A DNA stretch of 49,992 nt from Candidatus Iainarchaeum sp. (GTDB lineage: Archaea > Iainarchaeota > Iainarchaeia > Iainarchaeales > JAAZKV01): assembly GCA_012799645.1 (NCBI GenBank), contig JAAZKV010000023.1, forward strand, positions 1-49,992, given 5' to 3'. Below, piece after piece: positions 15,918 through 24,239 of the stretch. A program made the position numbers and the translations under genes. The first letter of the stretch is position 1. The number at the start of each line of letters is the position of its first letter. The notes below the pieces were generated by a model. That model searched no databases and was not told the origin of the DNA. It saw only the letters and a list, made by a program, of their open reading frames with translations.

Positions 15918-16463
15918 TTACTCTAAATATGATTCTGCTTGTTCATTACTCAACCCAAGTATTTTTGCAATCGCAACTCTTACTTTTCTTGGTCTTATGT
16001 GTAATGAATCTTTTGTTCCACTCGCTACAATGAATTTTACTTTTTTTAATTTACAATACCTTACTATGTCTAAATAATTTTTCCAATATTGGTGTCTTTC
16101 AAAAGAATTTTTTTTCATTAACTCTTCAAACATCAACACCACTGTTGTCCCATTATCTGATAATTTTTTTGCTAAACCTAAATCAAAAAATTGTTTTGTG
16201 TTTGAAGGAGAGAGTAAAAAATCCGCTTTTATTTTTGCGGCAAACTCGTTTGCTTTTATTGATCCACCAACAACCGCTTTCTTTTTTGATTGGAGTTTTT
16301 GAATATCTTTAGTGTTTTCTGAAACAAGATAACAAGGAACAAAATTGTTTGCTTTCGCAACTTTTTCATCTTTTTCGTTTTCAACAAGAACAATTACTTG
16401 TTCTTTAAAATAAGTAGAAATCTGCAACAACTCTTTGAGTGGTTGAGTATAAACTATATCCAT
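15918..16463 (-). CDS. rnp3: RNase P protein component 3 (Rpp30)
   Basis: RNase P subunit with a PHP-like TIM-barrel fold that has lost catalytic ligands. About 181 residues from ATG 16463 (MDIVYTQP); the frame can also start two codons earlier. Family features are the AVVGGSIKANEFAAKIKADFLLSPS segment, VVLMFEEL and FIVASGTKDSLHIRPRKVRVAIAKILG, the last being strongly Rpp30-like. It is shorter than some homologues (about 210-230), suggesting a trimmed barrel. It follows eL15 by 23 bp and precedes pop5, the RNase P partner. Confidence 0.9.
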   Translation of the reverse strand: MDIVYTQPLKELLQISTYFKEQVIVLVENEKDEKVAKANNFVPCYLVSENTKDIQKLQSKKKAVVGGSIKANEFAAKIKADFLLSPSNTKQFFDLGLAKKLSDNGTTVVLMFEELMKKNSFERHQYWKNYLDIVRYCKLKKVKFIVASGTKDSLHIRPRKVRVAIAKILGLSNEQAESYLE

Positions 16464-16486
16464 AAACATTCAATTAACTAAAACAA

Positions 16487-17092
16487 CTAACTTAGGTTTG
16501 GCCCCCATCTAAAGTCAGTTTTTTTCTTGGCTTTGTTTTTTCTCTTATTCACTAAATTTGTTTTCTTGTTTGATCTTCCAGCGTAAGTTTTTCCTCTTTC
16601 TGCTCTTCCTTTTTGGTTCTTTGATAAGTAAGATAATTTTTTGTCAGATTTTATTGTCGAAGCATCTCTATCAGCCATTACTACTTCAAAATAGTGCCAT
16701 TGACCATCTTCTGCAACTTTGTATGAACCTAGTGCTTCTGCATTCTCAAATTTTTTTGAAGCTTTTTGTTCAGCCATTGCTTGAGTATTTATTCTTCTTG
16801 ATAGTTTTGCTTGTCCAAGTCTTTTTGGTCTTCTTTTATGAGTAGGTCGGTGGTGTGTTCCTGTACCTTTTCTTACTCTAACTCTTGCAACAAAAATACC
16901 TTGTTTTGCTCTATAACCAACTCCTTTAGCCGAAACCAAGTTTGTTGGATAATCAACTACAACAACTGCTTTCCCTTCATTTCTGTATTCTAAAGATCTT
17001 TGTCTAAAAAGAGAAACATAATCATAATTCTCGTCCTTTGTTCCTTTCCATTCATTTTGGAAAGTTTTTCTAATATATTTATATGCACCCAT
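16487..17092 (-). CDS. rpl15e: Ribosomal protein eL15
   Basis: Large-subunit ribosomal protein L15e. The start MGAYKYIRKTFQNEWK and the RQRSLEYRNEGKAVVVVDYPTNLVSAKGVGYRAKQG core are diagnostic, followed by THHRPTHKRRPKRLGQAK and a basic tail. Length 201 is normal. It leads the eL15-Rpp30-Pop5 group; CTTTTTAAAT at 17143-17152 (minus strand), about 50 bp upstream, is the likely promoter. It is divergent from the thiolation enzyme at 17254. Confidence 0.96.
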   Translation of the reverse strand: MGAYKYIRKTFQNEWKGTKDENYDYVSLFRQRSLEYRNEGKAVVVVDYPTNLVSAKGVGYRAKQGIFVARVRVRKGTGTHHRPTHKRRPKRLGQAKLSRRINTQAMAEQKASKKFENAEALGSYKVAEDGQWHYFEVVMADRDASTIKSDKKLSYLSKNQKGRAERGKTYAGRSNKKTNLVNKRKNKAKKKTDFRWGPNLS

Positions 17093-17142
17093 AAAATCAA
17101 CTCATAAAACTCATCAGGTATAAAGAAAATTCCCAAAAAAGC

Positions 17143-17152
17143 ATTTAAAAAG
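17143..17152 (-). promoter_or_regulatory. Probable TATA/BRE element ahead of eL15
   Basis: On the minus strand the sequence is CTTTTTAAAT, 51 bp before the eL15 ATG, in the divergent gap with the tRNA thiolation gene. It matches the recurring CTTTTTAA element seen at six housekeeping genes in this window. Confidence 0.5.
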
Positions 17153-17253
17153 GTACCTATTTGGATGATTTTTTTAATCACCCCCAATAGAAAAGCATTT
17201 ACTTTACCAAAAAAACAATTGTTTATTAAAAACTCTTTTTCTTATTTGATTTT

Positions 17254-18372
17254 ATGAAAAACAACAAAAAATTGAAAAAAAACAAGAAAACAATTCTTAC
17301 AATTGCAAACGAAAAAAAGTGTGACAAGTGTGAAAAAAAATACGAAATCATTCTTGCTTATGGGCCGCACAAATTTTGTGAAAAACACTTTGTTGAATTT
17401 TTTGAGAACAGGATACGAAAAACTATTAGAAAATACAATCTAATCGCTCCGCAAGAAAAAATACTAATCGCGTTAAGCGGAGGAAAAGACTCAACAACAA
17501 TATTGCACATATTGGCAAAGTATTATAAAAAAGGAAGAGAAATTGAAGCAATAATTATTGATGAAGGGGTTAAAGGATATAGAGAAAAAGCTGTAAAAAA
17601 AGCAATAGAGAATTGTAAAAAACTAGGGATCAAACACCACTTAGTTAAATTTGAAAAAGAATTTGGAATAACTAATGATACATTAATGCCAATACTAAAA
17701 AATAATCCAAAACTTGGGGGAACTTGTTCATTTTGTGGAGTGCTACGAAGAAATATAATGAACAAATACGCGAAAAAACTAAAATGTCAAAAACTAGTAA
17801 CAGGACACAATTTGGATGATGAAACTCAAAGTTTTGTAATGAACATATTCAATAATGATTATGAAAGAATGAAAAGAATGGGGGCAAGTGCAGGAATAAT
17901 AAAACACACAGGGTTTGTTAAAAGAATAAAACCACTCTACGAAACCCCTGAAAAAGAAATCATTGCATACTGTGCATACAAAAACATTAAACACTACAGC
18001 GAAGAGTGTTGCCCATATTCATACACGGCAAAAAGAAACGAGTATAGAGAAATGTTGAATAATTTTGAGGATAGATTTCCAGGAACACAATACTCAATAC
18101 TGAGATTTTATGAAAACCTAAAAAATGATATAAAAAAAATTAATGAAAAAGAGAACAAAAAAAAGAACAAAAATGAAAAACAAAAAAATGAAAGCGTATT
18201 AAAAGAATGCGAAAAATGTAAAGAACCAACAGAAAGAAAATTATGCAAAGCTTGTGAAATGATAGAAAAAATAAAACTTGAAAAAAAATTTCCAAACACA
18301 AACACTAGTAAAAAGTTTTTTGAGAAAAATAAAAACAAAAAACTAACCTGTGCAATTACAAAAAGATACTAA
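17254..18372 (+). CDS. tRNA 2-thiolation PP-loop enzyme (TtuA/Ncs6/TtcA family)
   Basis: ATP-dependent sulphur transferase that adenylates and thiolates uridine or cytidine in tRNA, most likely U34 or U54. An N-terminal zinc site (C23, C26, C42, H45) precedes the PP-loop SGGKDST (75-81). GGTCSFCGVLRRNIM supplies the catalytic/Fe-S cysteines and GHNLDDETQ the family signature. A C-terminal CxxC...CxxC zinc ribbon (about 320-337) completes the two-ribbon layout of TtuA and Ncs6. Choosing between U34 (Ncs6) and U54 (TtuA) roles needs phylogeny. There is an inserted Lys/Asn-rich linker and a basic tail. Length 372. It is divergent from eL15. Confidence 0.88.
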   Translation: MKNNKKLKKNKKTILTIANEKKCDKCEKKYEIILAYGPHKFCEKHFVEFFENRIRKTIRKYNLIAPQEKILIALSGGKDSTTILHILAKYYKKGREIEAIIIDEGVKGYREKAVKKAIENCKKLGIKHHLVKFEKEFGITNDTLMPILKNNPKLGGTCSFCGVLRRNIMNKYAKKLKCQKLVTGHNLDDETQSFVMNIFNNDYERMKRMGASAGIIKHTGFVKRIKPLYETPEKEIIAYCAYKNIKHYSEECCPYSYTAKRNEYREMLNNFEDRFPGTQYSILRFYENLKNDIKKINEKENKKKNKNEKQKNESVLKECEKCKEPTERKLCKACEMIEKIKLEKKFPNTNTSKKFFEKNKNKKLTCAITKRY

Positions 18373-18533
18373 AAAAACTAATTGGAGAGAAAATAAAAAA
18401 ACAAAAAAAATAATCAGTCAAAAAAACAAAATAAAAAAATCACAAAAAGAAAAAACAAAAAAAACAAAAAATACAAAATAAAAAAAAACATAATTAAAAA
18501 AATAAGAAAATAAATTAAGGGAAAATTGGTTTT

Positions 18534-20582
18534 TTACATTTTTTCTGTTAAATTGTTTATTAGTTCGGTGAAATTTTTTTCAAACTTTGTTAATTCCTCT
18601 ATCTTAGCATCAATAGTAAGCATTTTTTGAGTAATCAATTGATCAAGATCAACATTCTTTTTATTTATTTCTTCAATAGCAACATTAATTTGAGTAATAT
18701 TATCTTTCATTGTTTCAATAAATTGTTTTTTGAAATCATCAAGCACTTTTACTTTTTGAACCAAAAGATCAGGATTGATTTCGGTCTCGATAACTTTTAA
18801 TTTATTTAAACGTATTTCTAAATCATCCACAAGATCATCAGTTTTTTGTAATGTTAAGGTTTCAATTTTTCTTTCAGCTTGTTCAATCATCCCATCAGCA
18901 ATATTTTTTTGCAACTCAAGAGTCCTATTAACTCTTTCATCAAGATCTTTTAATTGTTTTCCAGCATTATCCAAAAATGCTTGAGCTTGTGATTTGCTTT
19001 TTATTAACTCTGAATTCATTTCAACAAGTAATTGTGCTTTTGTTCTTCTTGCCTCTTCAAGCATTTGTTTAATTTGTTCAAGGTAAGCTTTTTGTTCAGA
19101 TTTTGCGAGTTCAAGCGCTGCCAAATTTTCTGACAATTGTTTATTTGATTGTTTTAGCTCCGCGATTTTTGAATCAATAATAAAAGAAATTTCTTTTTGT
19201 TTATCTTCAAGAGCGGCCCTATTACTCGCAATCAATAATTCTTTTTGAGAATCAAGCAACACCCTTAATTGAGCAACTTCTTTTTTTACCGAAGCATCCA
19301 CTTTTTCTGAAATGTTTGAATCAACTTCTTCTTTCAATTTTTTCATTTCATTAAACTTAGCATTAACTGCAACAACGATTCCTTTCCTCCACAAAGAATC
19401 CATTTCACTTGAAACTGATTGTGAAACCCCTTCTCTTTTTTGGAAAGAAGAATAATTACTTGGTGAACTAGTTAAATCCATTGATCTTGTTTTTTGTGAA
19501 AGATTTCGTAAAGATTCATCAAGTTTACTTGTACTTGAAGAAATTGAAGAAGTTGAAGATGAAGAAGATGCGGAGTGAGAAGTTGAAGGAGAAATATGAA
19601 TTGAAGAAGTTGAAGAAGATAGGTTTGATGAAGAAGTGGTTTGAGAAGATGTAGGGGTTTGAAGAGGTTGGGGAGTTTCTTTTTTTGTTGAAGAAATTGG
19701 AACTTTATTTTCACTCACCAAATTTTCTTTTTCCACAAACTTATTTTTTATAAATTTTGATTGAATTTCATCAATTAATTCAGAATTTGAATCACCAACA
19801 GAACTATCATCAGAAACATTATCAGAACTATTAGCAGAACTATCATCAGATACAACTTTAACATCTTTTTGAACATCTTTTTGAACATCTATCACATTAT
19901 CAGAAACACTAACAGCACCAACACGAGTATTAGAACTATTGTCAGAACTAACATCAGAACTATTAACAGAACTAACATCAGAACTATTAACAGAACTAAC
20001 ATCAGAACTGCTATTTGTATTAGCACTATTAACATCAGTGTGGGTAGATCCTACTTGATCAACATCAGTTATTTCTTCTATTTCATCACTAGCGTTTGGA
20101 TCAACTGAATCTTCAATTTCCTCATCAACTTCGCCACTATCCAAAACTCCTACTTCTTTATCTGATCCAGTGTCATCATCTTCATTCTTAATTGGTTGGT
20201 AATCATCAACATTTGTTTTTTCTTTTAACTCATCTTCAAAAATTGATTTTACATTAGGAGCAGAACTTGTTTGAGGAGTTGTTTGAGAACCTTTTGATTT
20301 TTCTTCATTTGTAATATTTAATTGATTAACAACTTGTTCGTCCATGCTTAGTTTTGATGAAACCTCATTATAAATAGCTGAAGATTTTTTTTCTTCCTCA
20401 ACCGGTTTTTGTCCATTGTTTGCCTCTTCTGCTAAAGATTCTTTCGCTTTTTTTATTAACTCCATTGAATCTTCTTTAGAAATTCCAACCCCGCCCAATT
20501 CCACAATTATTTCTTCGTCAGAAACTTTCAAAATTAAAAGTTTTTTTATTGAATCAACAACAAAAGCAATTTTATCATCCAT
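18534..20582 (-). CDS. Large Ser-rich coiled-coil protein with a UBA-like N-terminal domain
   Basis: Unrecognised 682-residue protein with three regions. Residues 1-50 form a compact helical domain (IKKLLILKVSDEEIIVELGG then GISKEDSMELIKKAKESL), similar in pattern to the N-terminus of the membrane protein at 26712-27395. Residues about 55-380 are acidic and Ser/Thr/Asp/Val-rich, with exact NSSDVSSV octapeptide repeats, so are probably disordered. Residues about 390-680 form a long coiled coil with many Gln/Lys/Glu heptads. No membrane segment or catalytic motif is visible. It ends the cluster with NYN, PATAN-like, Roadblock, MinD and LSm genes but is separated from LSm by about 200 bp. A scaffold or filament-type role is inference. 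Confidence 0.8.
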   Translation of the reverse strand: MDDKIAFVVDSIKKLLILKVSDEEIIVELGGVGISKEDSMELIKKAKESLAEEANNGQKPVEEEKKSSAIYNEVSSKLSMDEQVVNQLNITNEEKSKGSQTTPQTSSAPNVKSIFEDELKEKTNVDDYQPIKNEDDDTGSDKEVGVLDSGEVDEEIEDSVDPNASDEIEEITDVDQVGSTHTDVNSANTNSSSDVSSVNSSDVSSVNSSDVSSDNSSNTRVGAVSVSDNVIDVQKDVQKDVKVVSDDSSANSSDNVSDDSSVGDSNSELIDEIQSKFIKNKFVEKENLVSENKVPISSTKKETPQPLQTPTSSQTTSSSNLSSSTSSIHISPSTSHSASSSSSTSSISSSTSKLDESLRNLSQKTRSMDLTSSPSNYSSFQKREGVSQSVSSEMDSLWRKGIVVAVNAKFNEMKKLKEEVDSNISEKVDASVKKEVAQLRVLLDSQKELLIASNRAALEDKQKEISFIIDSKIAELKQSNKQLSENLAALELAKSEQKAYLEQIKQMLEEARRTKAQLLVEMNSELIKSKSQAQAFLDNAGKQLKDLDERVNRTLELQKNIADGMIEQAERKIETLTLQKTDDLVDDLEIRLNKLKVIETEINPDLLVQKVKVLDDFKKQFIETMKDNITQINVAIEEINKKNVDLDQLITQKMLTIDAKIEELTKFEKNFTELINNLTEKM
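19943..20014. repeat. 24-bp in-frame tandem repeat in the coiled-coil gene
   Basis: Three 24-bp units, the first two identical and the third changed at its end, encode NSSDVSSV octapeptides on the minus strand. The period is a multiple of three, so length change by slippage would keep the frame. It lies in the Ser-rich linker. Confidence 0.9.
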
Positions 20583-20785
20583 AATTAACCCAAAACTAAT
20601 TCAAAAAACAATTCAAAAACAATTCAAAACACCAACTAAATTAACCCTCTTCATTTCATTAAATATTGAACAACACCAACAATACATATGCATAATCAAT
20701 GTATAGAAAAAGGAGTTCTTAAATAAAAAGCTTTTGAGTTAGTAAAAACCCAAAAATTACTGAAAAAAACAAAAAAAGGAGTGTT

Positions 20786-21004
20786 TTATGGTGATACCAT
20801 AATTACACTATCCCCTCTTATAAGTAATTTTCCAAAATTTGTTTTTAACTCACCATCAACTAGTTGATTAGCGTTTTCTAAATTCAAGTTCATATGAACA
20901 TCAAATGCTTTTAGTGTCCCTCTCACTTGTTGATTCCCTTTAAGCACAACAATTACTTCCTTGTTCAAAGCATTGTTCAACAAATCAAATGGTCTATTAC
21001 TCAT
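20786..21004 (-). CDS. LSm (Sm-like) RNA-binding protein
   Basis: Archaeal Sm-like protein, which forms a heptameric ring binding U-rich RNA. The 72-residue protein has Sm1 (NKEVIVVLKGNQQVRGTLKAFDVHMNLNLENA) with the conserved Gly and DxHMNLxL, and Sm2 (KLLIRGDSVIMVSP) with IRG. Start: the GTG at 21013 is possible, but the ATG at 21004 has GAGGTGAT as a perfect Shine-Dalgarno, whose TGA is the stop codon of minD, so the two genes are translationally linked. LSm next to a MinD ATPase is not a pairing I can match to a known operon. Confidence 0.95.
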   Translation of the reverse strand: MSNRPFDLLNNALNKEVIVVLKGNQQVRGTLKAFDVHMNLNLENANQLVDGELKTNFGKLLIRGDSVIMVSP

Positions 21005-21009
21005 ATTTA

Positions 21010-21792
21010 TCACCTCTTGCTAAAAAAAGAAAACAATTTAGCAAAAAATCCTTTTTTTTCTGTTGGGGTATCAGCCACTTTAATTCCGGTTAATCTTGAA
21101 GCAATTTTTTGTATTTCTACTGAAGCTGGTGAATCAGGTTTCCTTATAATTACCGGAGCAATCTTTTGTTGCATAAAACTCTTTCTAACCTCTGCATCAA
21201 AAGGAACTAAACCAAAAACAGGAAGCTCCAAAATACCGGAAATTTCTTGTCTTGATATTTCTCCCTTTTCATTCATTACAAAATTAACAACAACCCCAAT
21301 CACTTTACTATTCAATCGTTGAGCAACAATTTTTGTTTTCAACGCATCAGCAATTGCTGGAGAAGTAGGCATTGTTACTAAAAGTGTTTCTTGCGAAGCA
21401 CTCAACGCTGATAAAACATTTTTTTCAATACCTGCCGCAGCATCAAGTAAAATAAAATCATACTTTTCATTTAATTGAGAAATAATACTCGCCATCCGCT
21501 CACTATCAACCCTCTTATAATTATCAAGACTTAATCCTGAAGGAATAAATTGAACCCCTTCCGGTCCATCATAAATAGCATCAAACACTTGAGCTTCACC
21601 TAATAAAACATCATGAAGAGTGATTGGAGAGGATTGCATTCCTAAAATTAAAGACAAATTCGCCATCGCAACATCAGCATCAATTAGTAAAACTTTTTTG
21701 CCTAACTTTGATAAAGCCACTCCAAGATTTGCAGTAATAGTTGTTTTACCAGTACCGCCCTTCCCTGAAGCAATTGTTATAACTCTAGCCAT
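21010..21792 (-). CDS. minD: MinD/ParA-type ATPase
   Basis: Deviant Walker-A ATPase of the MinD group, which cycles on membranes or surfaces to position cell components. ASGKGGTGKTTITANLGVAL (deviant Walker A, residues 9-28), LLIDADVAMANLS (A'), FILLDAAAGIEK (Walker B) and VVNFVMNEKGE are all present. The last residues, GFFAKLFSFFSKR, form an amphipathic basic helix like the MinD membrane-targeting sequence. About 260 residues from ATG 21792; the frame opens three codons earlier but MARVITIASG is the family start. No MinC or MinE homologue is adjacent; a Roadblock-like protein lies upstream and LSm downstream, which suggests an archaeal positioning or regulatory system and not division-site selection. 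Confidence 0.93.
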   Translation of the reverse strand: MARVITIASGKGGTGKTTITANLGVALSKLGKKVLLIDADVAMANLSLILGMQSSPITLHDVLLGEAQVFDAIYDGPEGVQFIPSGLSLDNYKRVDSERMASIISQLNEKYDFILLDAAAGIEKNVLSALSASQETLLVTMPTSPAIADALKTKIVAQRLNSKVIGVVVNFVMNEKGEISRQEISGILELPVFGLVPFDAEVRKSFMQQKIAPVIIRKPDSPASVEIQKIASRLTGIKVADTPTEKKGFFAKLFSFFSKR

Positions 21793-21823
21793 AAAAATCA
21801 ATCCAAAAAACCTGCACTCCTAA

Positions 21824-22303
21824 CTATCTAGCCACCTGTTCTGCTTTTTTTTTATATAAAGAATTTTCGCTCATAAAAGAACTTAAATCTACTGCTAGTG
21901 CTTTAAGTTCAATATTTGACAACTCACTACCGGCTTTTACAATAAAAATTTTTTTATTATAAGGCATAACCATAAACCAACCATCCTCTTTTTTTACCAT
22001 CAAAACCTCGCTTGAAGGAAGTTCTCCTTTTATATAAGAAAACATTGCTGCTCCAATCAAACCCTCATTAATTCCATCCCCTTCACTTGACACCACTACA
22101 GAACCATCCATATTGGTTACCAAAAAAGCATCAACTAAATGTTTTCTTTTCAAAATCATTAAATTTTCTTCAAAATTATTAGAAAAAATATAATTGTGTT
22201 TTGATAAAAAATCTTGTAAAAAATCCACTTGATCTTGAGGCTTTTGTGTAGTATCAACATCAAGTACTTTATAGGCAAAACGTTTCAAAAAATTCCTAAC
22301 CAT
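21824..22303 (-). CDS. Roadblock/LC7-like domain protein
   Basis: About 159 residues. After a basic amphipathic start (MVRNFLKRFAYKVL) comes a single alpha/beta domain: LVDAFLVTNMDGSVVVSSEG, then GAAMFSYIKGEL, a strand pair DGWFMVMPYNKKIFIVKAGSE and helix LKALAVDLSSFM. This order and the NMDGSVVVSS strand resemble Roadblock/LC7 (longin-like) regulators of nucleotide switches. The match is by pattern only. The start at ATG 22303 follows GTGATTTTT. It lies 31 bp upstream of minD, so is probably cotranscribed; a Roadblock protein could control the ATPase. The same start style (TGATTTTTATGG) occurs at minD. Confidence 0.65.
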   Translation of the reverse strand: MVRNFLKRFAYKVLDVDTTQKPQDQVDFLQDFLSKHNYIFSNNFEENLMILKRKHLVDAFLVTNMDGSVVVSSEGDGINEGLIGAAMFSYIKGELPSSEVLMVKKEDGWFMVMPYNKKIFIVKAGSELSNIELKALAVDLSSFMSENSLYKKKAEQVAR

Positions 22304-22363
22304 AAAAATCACAAAAAAATAATGATCAAAAAATAATTAAAAAAACAAACACAAAAATAAAAA

Positions 22364-22819
22364 TTATTTTAATTCACCCAAACCATATTTATCCAAATCA
22401 AGTTCACTTTCTACAACTTCTTCCACAAATTGTGGTTCATACACATCAGGAATCATCTTTGGAATATCTTTTAAAGGTATTTTGTTAACCAAAAGCAATT
22501 TATCATCAAACGCGGTAACAAGATCAACCTGACTTCTACTCAACTCAATCAAATGAAAAAAACCATTCCCTCTTGATTGTTTTAAAAAATAATTAAAAGC
22601 ATCATCACCCTTAATTAATTTTTTTACTGACATACACTCAACACAACAAGCATAAACCTCTCCAACTCTAAAAAACAAAACCCCTTCTTCAACAAAATTA
22701 CCCAAAACAGAAACAATAACATAACCATTAAATTTTTTTTGATCACACTGTTCAAGTAAATCCACTAACGATAATGGCATCGCTCCTTTTGAAACAACTT
22801 TACCAACAGGAAAATTCAT
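22364..22819 (-). CDS. PATAN/DUF2226-like domain protein
   Basis: A 151-residue protein. The sequence SLVDLLEQCDQKKFNGYVIVSV, GNFVEEGVLFFRVGEVYACCVE, a DAFNYFL helix and GNGFFHLIEL follow the layout of DUF4388/PATAN and archaeal DUF2226 domains: a helix, a strand carrying 'small residue-G-Y', a 'G-x-I-x-F' strand and a late 'G-x-F' strand. Such domains occur next to Roadblock proteins and small GTPases or receivers in bacteria. The start ATG 22819 is chosen because GGTG lies just upstream; a GTG at 22828 also opens the frame. The family call is from pattern only. It sits 60 bp upstream of the Roadblock gene. Confidence 0.6.
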   Translation of the reverse strand: MNFPVGKVVSKGAMPLSLVDLLEQCDQKKFNGYVIVSVLGNFVEEGVLFFRVGEVYACCVECMSVKKLIKGDDAFNYFLKQSRGNGFFHLIELSRSQVDLVTAFDDKLLLVNKIPLKDIPKMIPDVYEPQFVEEVVESELDLDKYGLGELK

Positions 22820-22911
22820 TAACAACACCTAACAAAACAAAAAACAAAAAACAAAAAAACATTTTACCAAAACTACTCCAACAAATACTTTTTCAAAACA
22901 ATTTCAATTAA

Positions 22912-23472
22912 TTATTTTTTCACTTCTTTTTTATCCTCTTTTTTTTCTTCTTTTTTCTCCTCATTTTTTTCTTTCTTGGTTTCTGCAACCTCGCTTTTTT
23001 TTGGTTTCAAAAAAACAATCTTATCAGCAGTATTTTTTAGTGCAGCAGCACTCATCTCTTCAGCCATTATAGCAACAGTTTCTTTACCCCTATTTTTTGC
23101 TTTAATCAAAGCTGGTAAAAAATCACTATCACGAGTAGCAAAAACCATTACATCAACTGTTTTATTAAAAACTGTTTCTGTCGCGTCACAAGCCATCGCA
23201 ACATCAACATCAGTAGTGGTAATAATTGGTTCAAACCCTTGATTTACAACCGCCTCAACTAATTTATTAGAAGCAAATTGATTCAAATACACCCTGCCAA
23301 TTTTTATTGAACCAAATTTTAGCGCTTCCTTTTTTATCATCTCAAGATCAATCCCGAATTCCTTTCTCAACAAATTAGGACCATCAACAAAAACAGCTAA
23401 AGATTTTTCTTGCAAAACAGCTTTAGGAAAAAAACTCTTTAATTTATTAAACACATTCGCTTTACTACCCAC
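22912..23472 (-). CDS. NYN-domain (PIN-like) putative RNase
   Basis: About 186 residues from a GTG start at 23472, chosen because GGTG lies ten bases ahead and the longer frame from 23559 adds a hydrophobic stretch unlike the family. The NYN fold is clear: LAVFVDGPNLLRKEFG (first Asp), TTDVDVAMACDATE (second Asp cluster) and VMVFATRDSDFLPALIKAKNRGKETVAI (third Asp pair), as in archaeal LabA-like/TIGR00288 proteins. Such enzymes are predicted metal-dependent RNases. A Lys/Glu tail of about 30 residues (EEKKEEKKEDKKE) follows. It leads the minus-strand cluster with PATAN-like, Roadblock, MinD and LSm genes and is divergent from aIF5A. Confidence 0.85.
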   Translation of the reverse strand: MGSKANVFNKLKSFFPKAVLQEKSLAVFVDGPNLLRKEFGIDLEMIKKEALKFGSIKIGRVYLNQFASNKLVEAVVNQGFEPIITTTDVDVAMACDATETVFNKTVDVMVFATRDSDFLPALIKAKNRGKETVAIMAEEMSAAALKNTADKIVFLKPKKSEVAETKKEKNEEKKEEKKEDKKEVKK

Positions 23473-23545
23473 AAAAAACACCAATATAATATATTTGAAA
23501 AGAGAATATAAAGGTTTTACTAACAAAAAAACTTGAAAAAAGTAG

Positions 23546-23555
23546 CTTTTTAAAC
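23546..23555 (+). promoter_or_regulatory. Probable TATA/BRE element ahead of aIF5A
   Basis: CTTTTTAAAC lies about 40 bp before the aIF5A ATG, and GGTGA (23584-23588) lies between. A start about 25 bp after the element would leave a short leader with that ribosome binding site, which is a coherent arrangement. Confidence 0.6.
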
Positions 23556-23594
23556 CCAACTAAGGATTAATCAATTCAATAATGGTGAATAAAA

Positions 23595-23987
23595 ATGGCT
23601 GATGAGAAAAAATTTGACCAAGCGGGATCATTAAAACCAGGCCACTTAGTGCTAATTGATGGAGAAGTGTGCCAAGTAAAAAGTGTTGAAAAATCAAAAC
23701 CGGGAAAACACGGAGCAGCAAAAGCAAGAGTAACAGCATTCAATATTTTTACTGGACAAAAAAGAGGATTACTAAAAGGAACTGATGCGGAAGTAGAAAT
23801 ACCAATAGTCCCAAAAGAAATAGCACAAATAGTTGCAATAATGGGTGACACCATCCAAATAATGGATACCACTTCATACGAAACACTAGATGCTCCAAAA
23901 AACGAAGAAGTAACCGGACTAAAATCAGGAGATCTTGTAGAATACCAAAAATACGGGACAAGCGTAAAAATTGTTAGAAGAAGATAA
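23595..23987 (+). CDS. eif5a: Translation initiation factor 5A (aIF5A)
   Basis: Homologue of eIF5A/EF-P, which relieves stalled peptide-bond formation, for example at polyproline. The hypusine loop SKPGKHGAAKARV is intact, with K38 as the modified lysine, and a C-terminal OB-fold follows (EIAQIVAIMGDTIQIMD, LVEYQKYGTSVKIVRRR). Length 130 is typical. It has a TATA-like CTTTTTAAAC and a GGTGA ribosome binding site. The modifying deoxyhypusine synthase is not in this window. It is divergent from the NYN gene; both would share the upstream gap. Confidence 0.97.
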   Translation: MADEKKFDQAGSLKPGHLVLIDGEVCQVKSVEKSKPGKHGAAKARVTAFNIFTGQKRGLLKGTDAEVEIPIVPKEIAQIVAIMGDTIQIMDTTSYETLDAPKNEEVTGLKSGDLVEYQKYGTSVKIVRRR

Positions 23988-24239
23988 TTAAGGCCAAGCA
24001 CAAACTAATAAAAACCAACAATTCCAACACAAAAACACTCAAAAAAAACTAATACTCGAAAAAAATTCAACCCAACGCCAAAAAAACCAATACTCAACAA
24101 AACTAACAATTCAAAACAACTAACATCACAAAAAACCATCAACAAAAAAAACTAATAACTTAAACAAAACTAATTTATAAAAATTATCAAAACAAAAAAA
24201 TAAGAAAATATTAAAAAGAATAAAAAACAAACAACTAAT

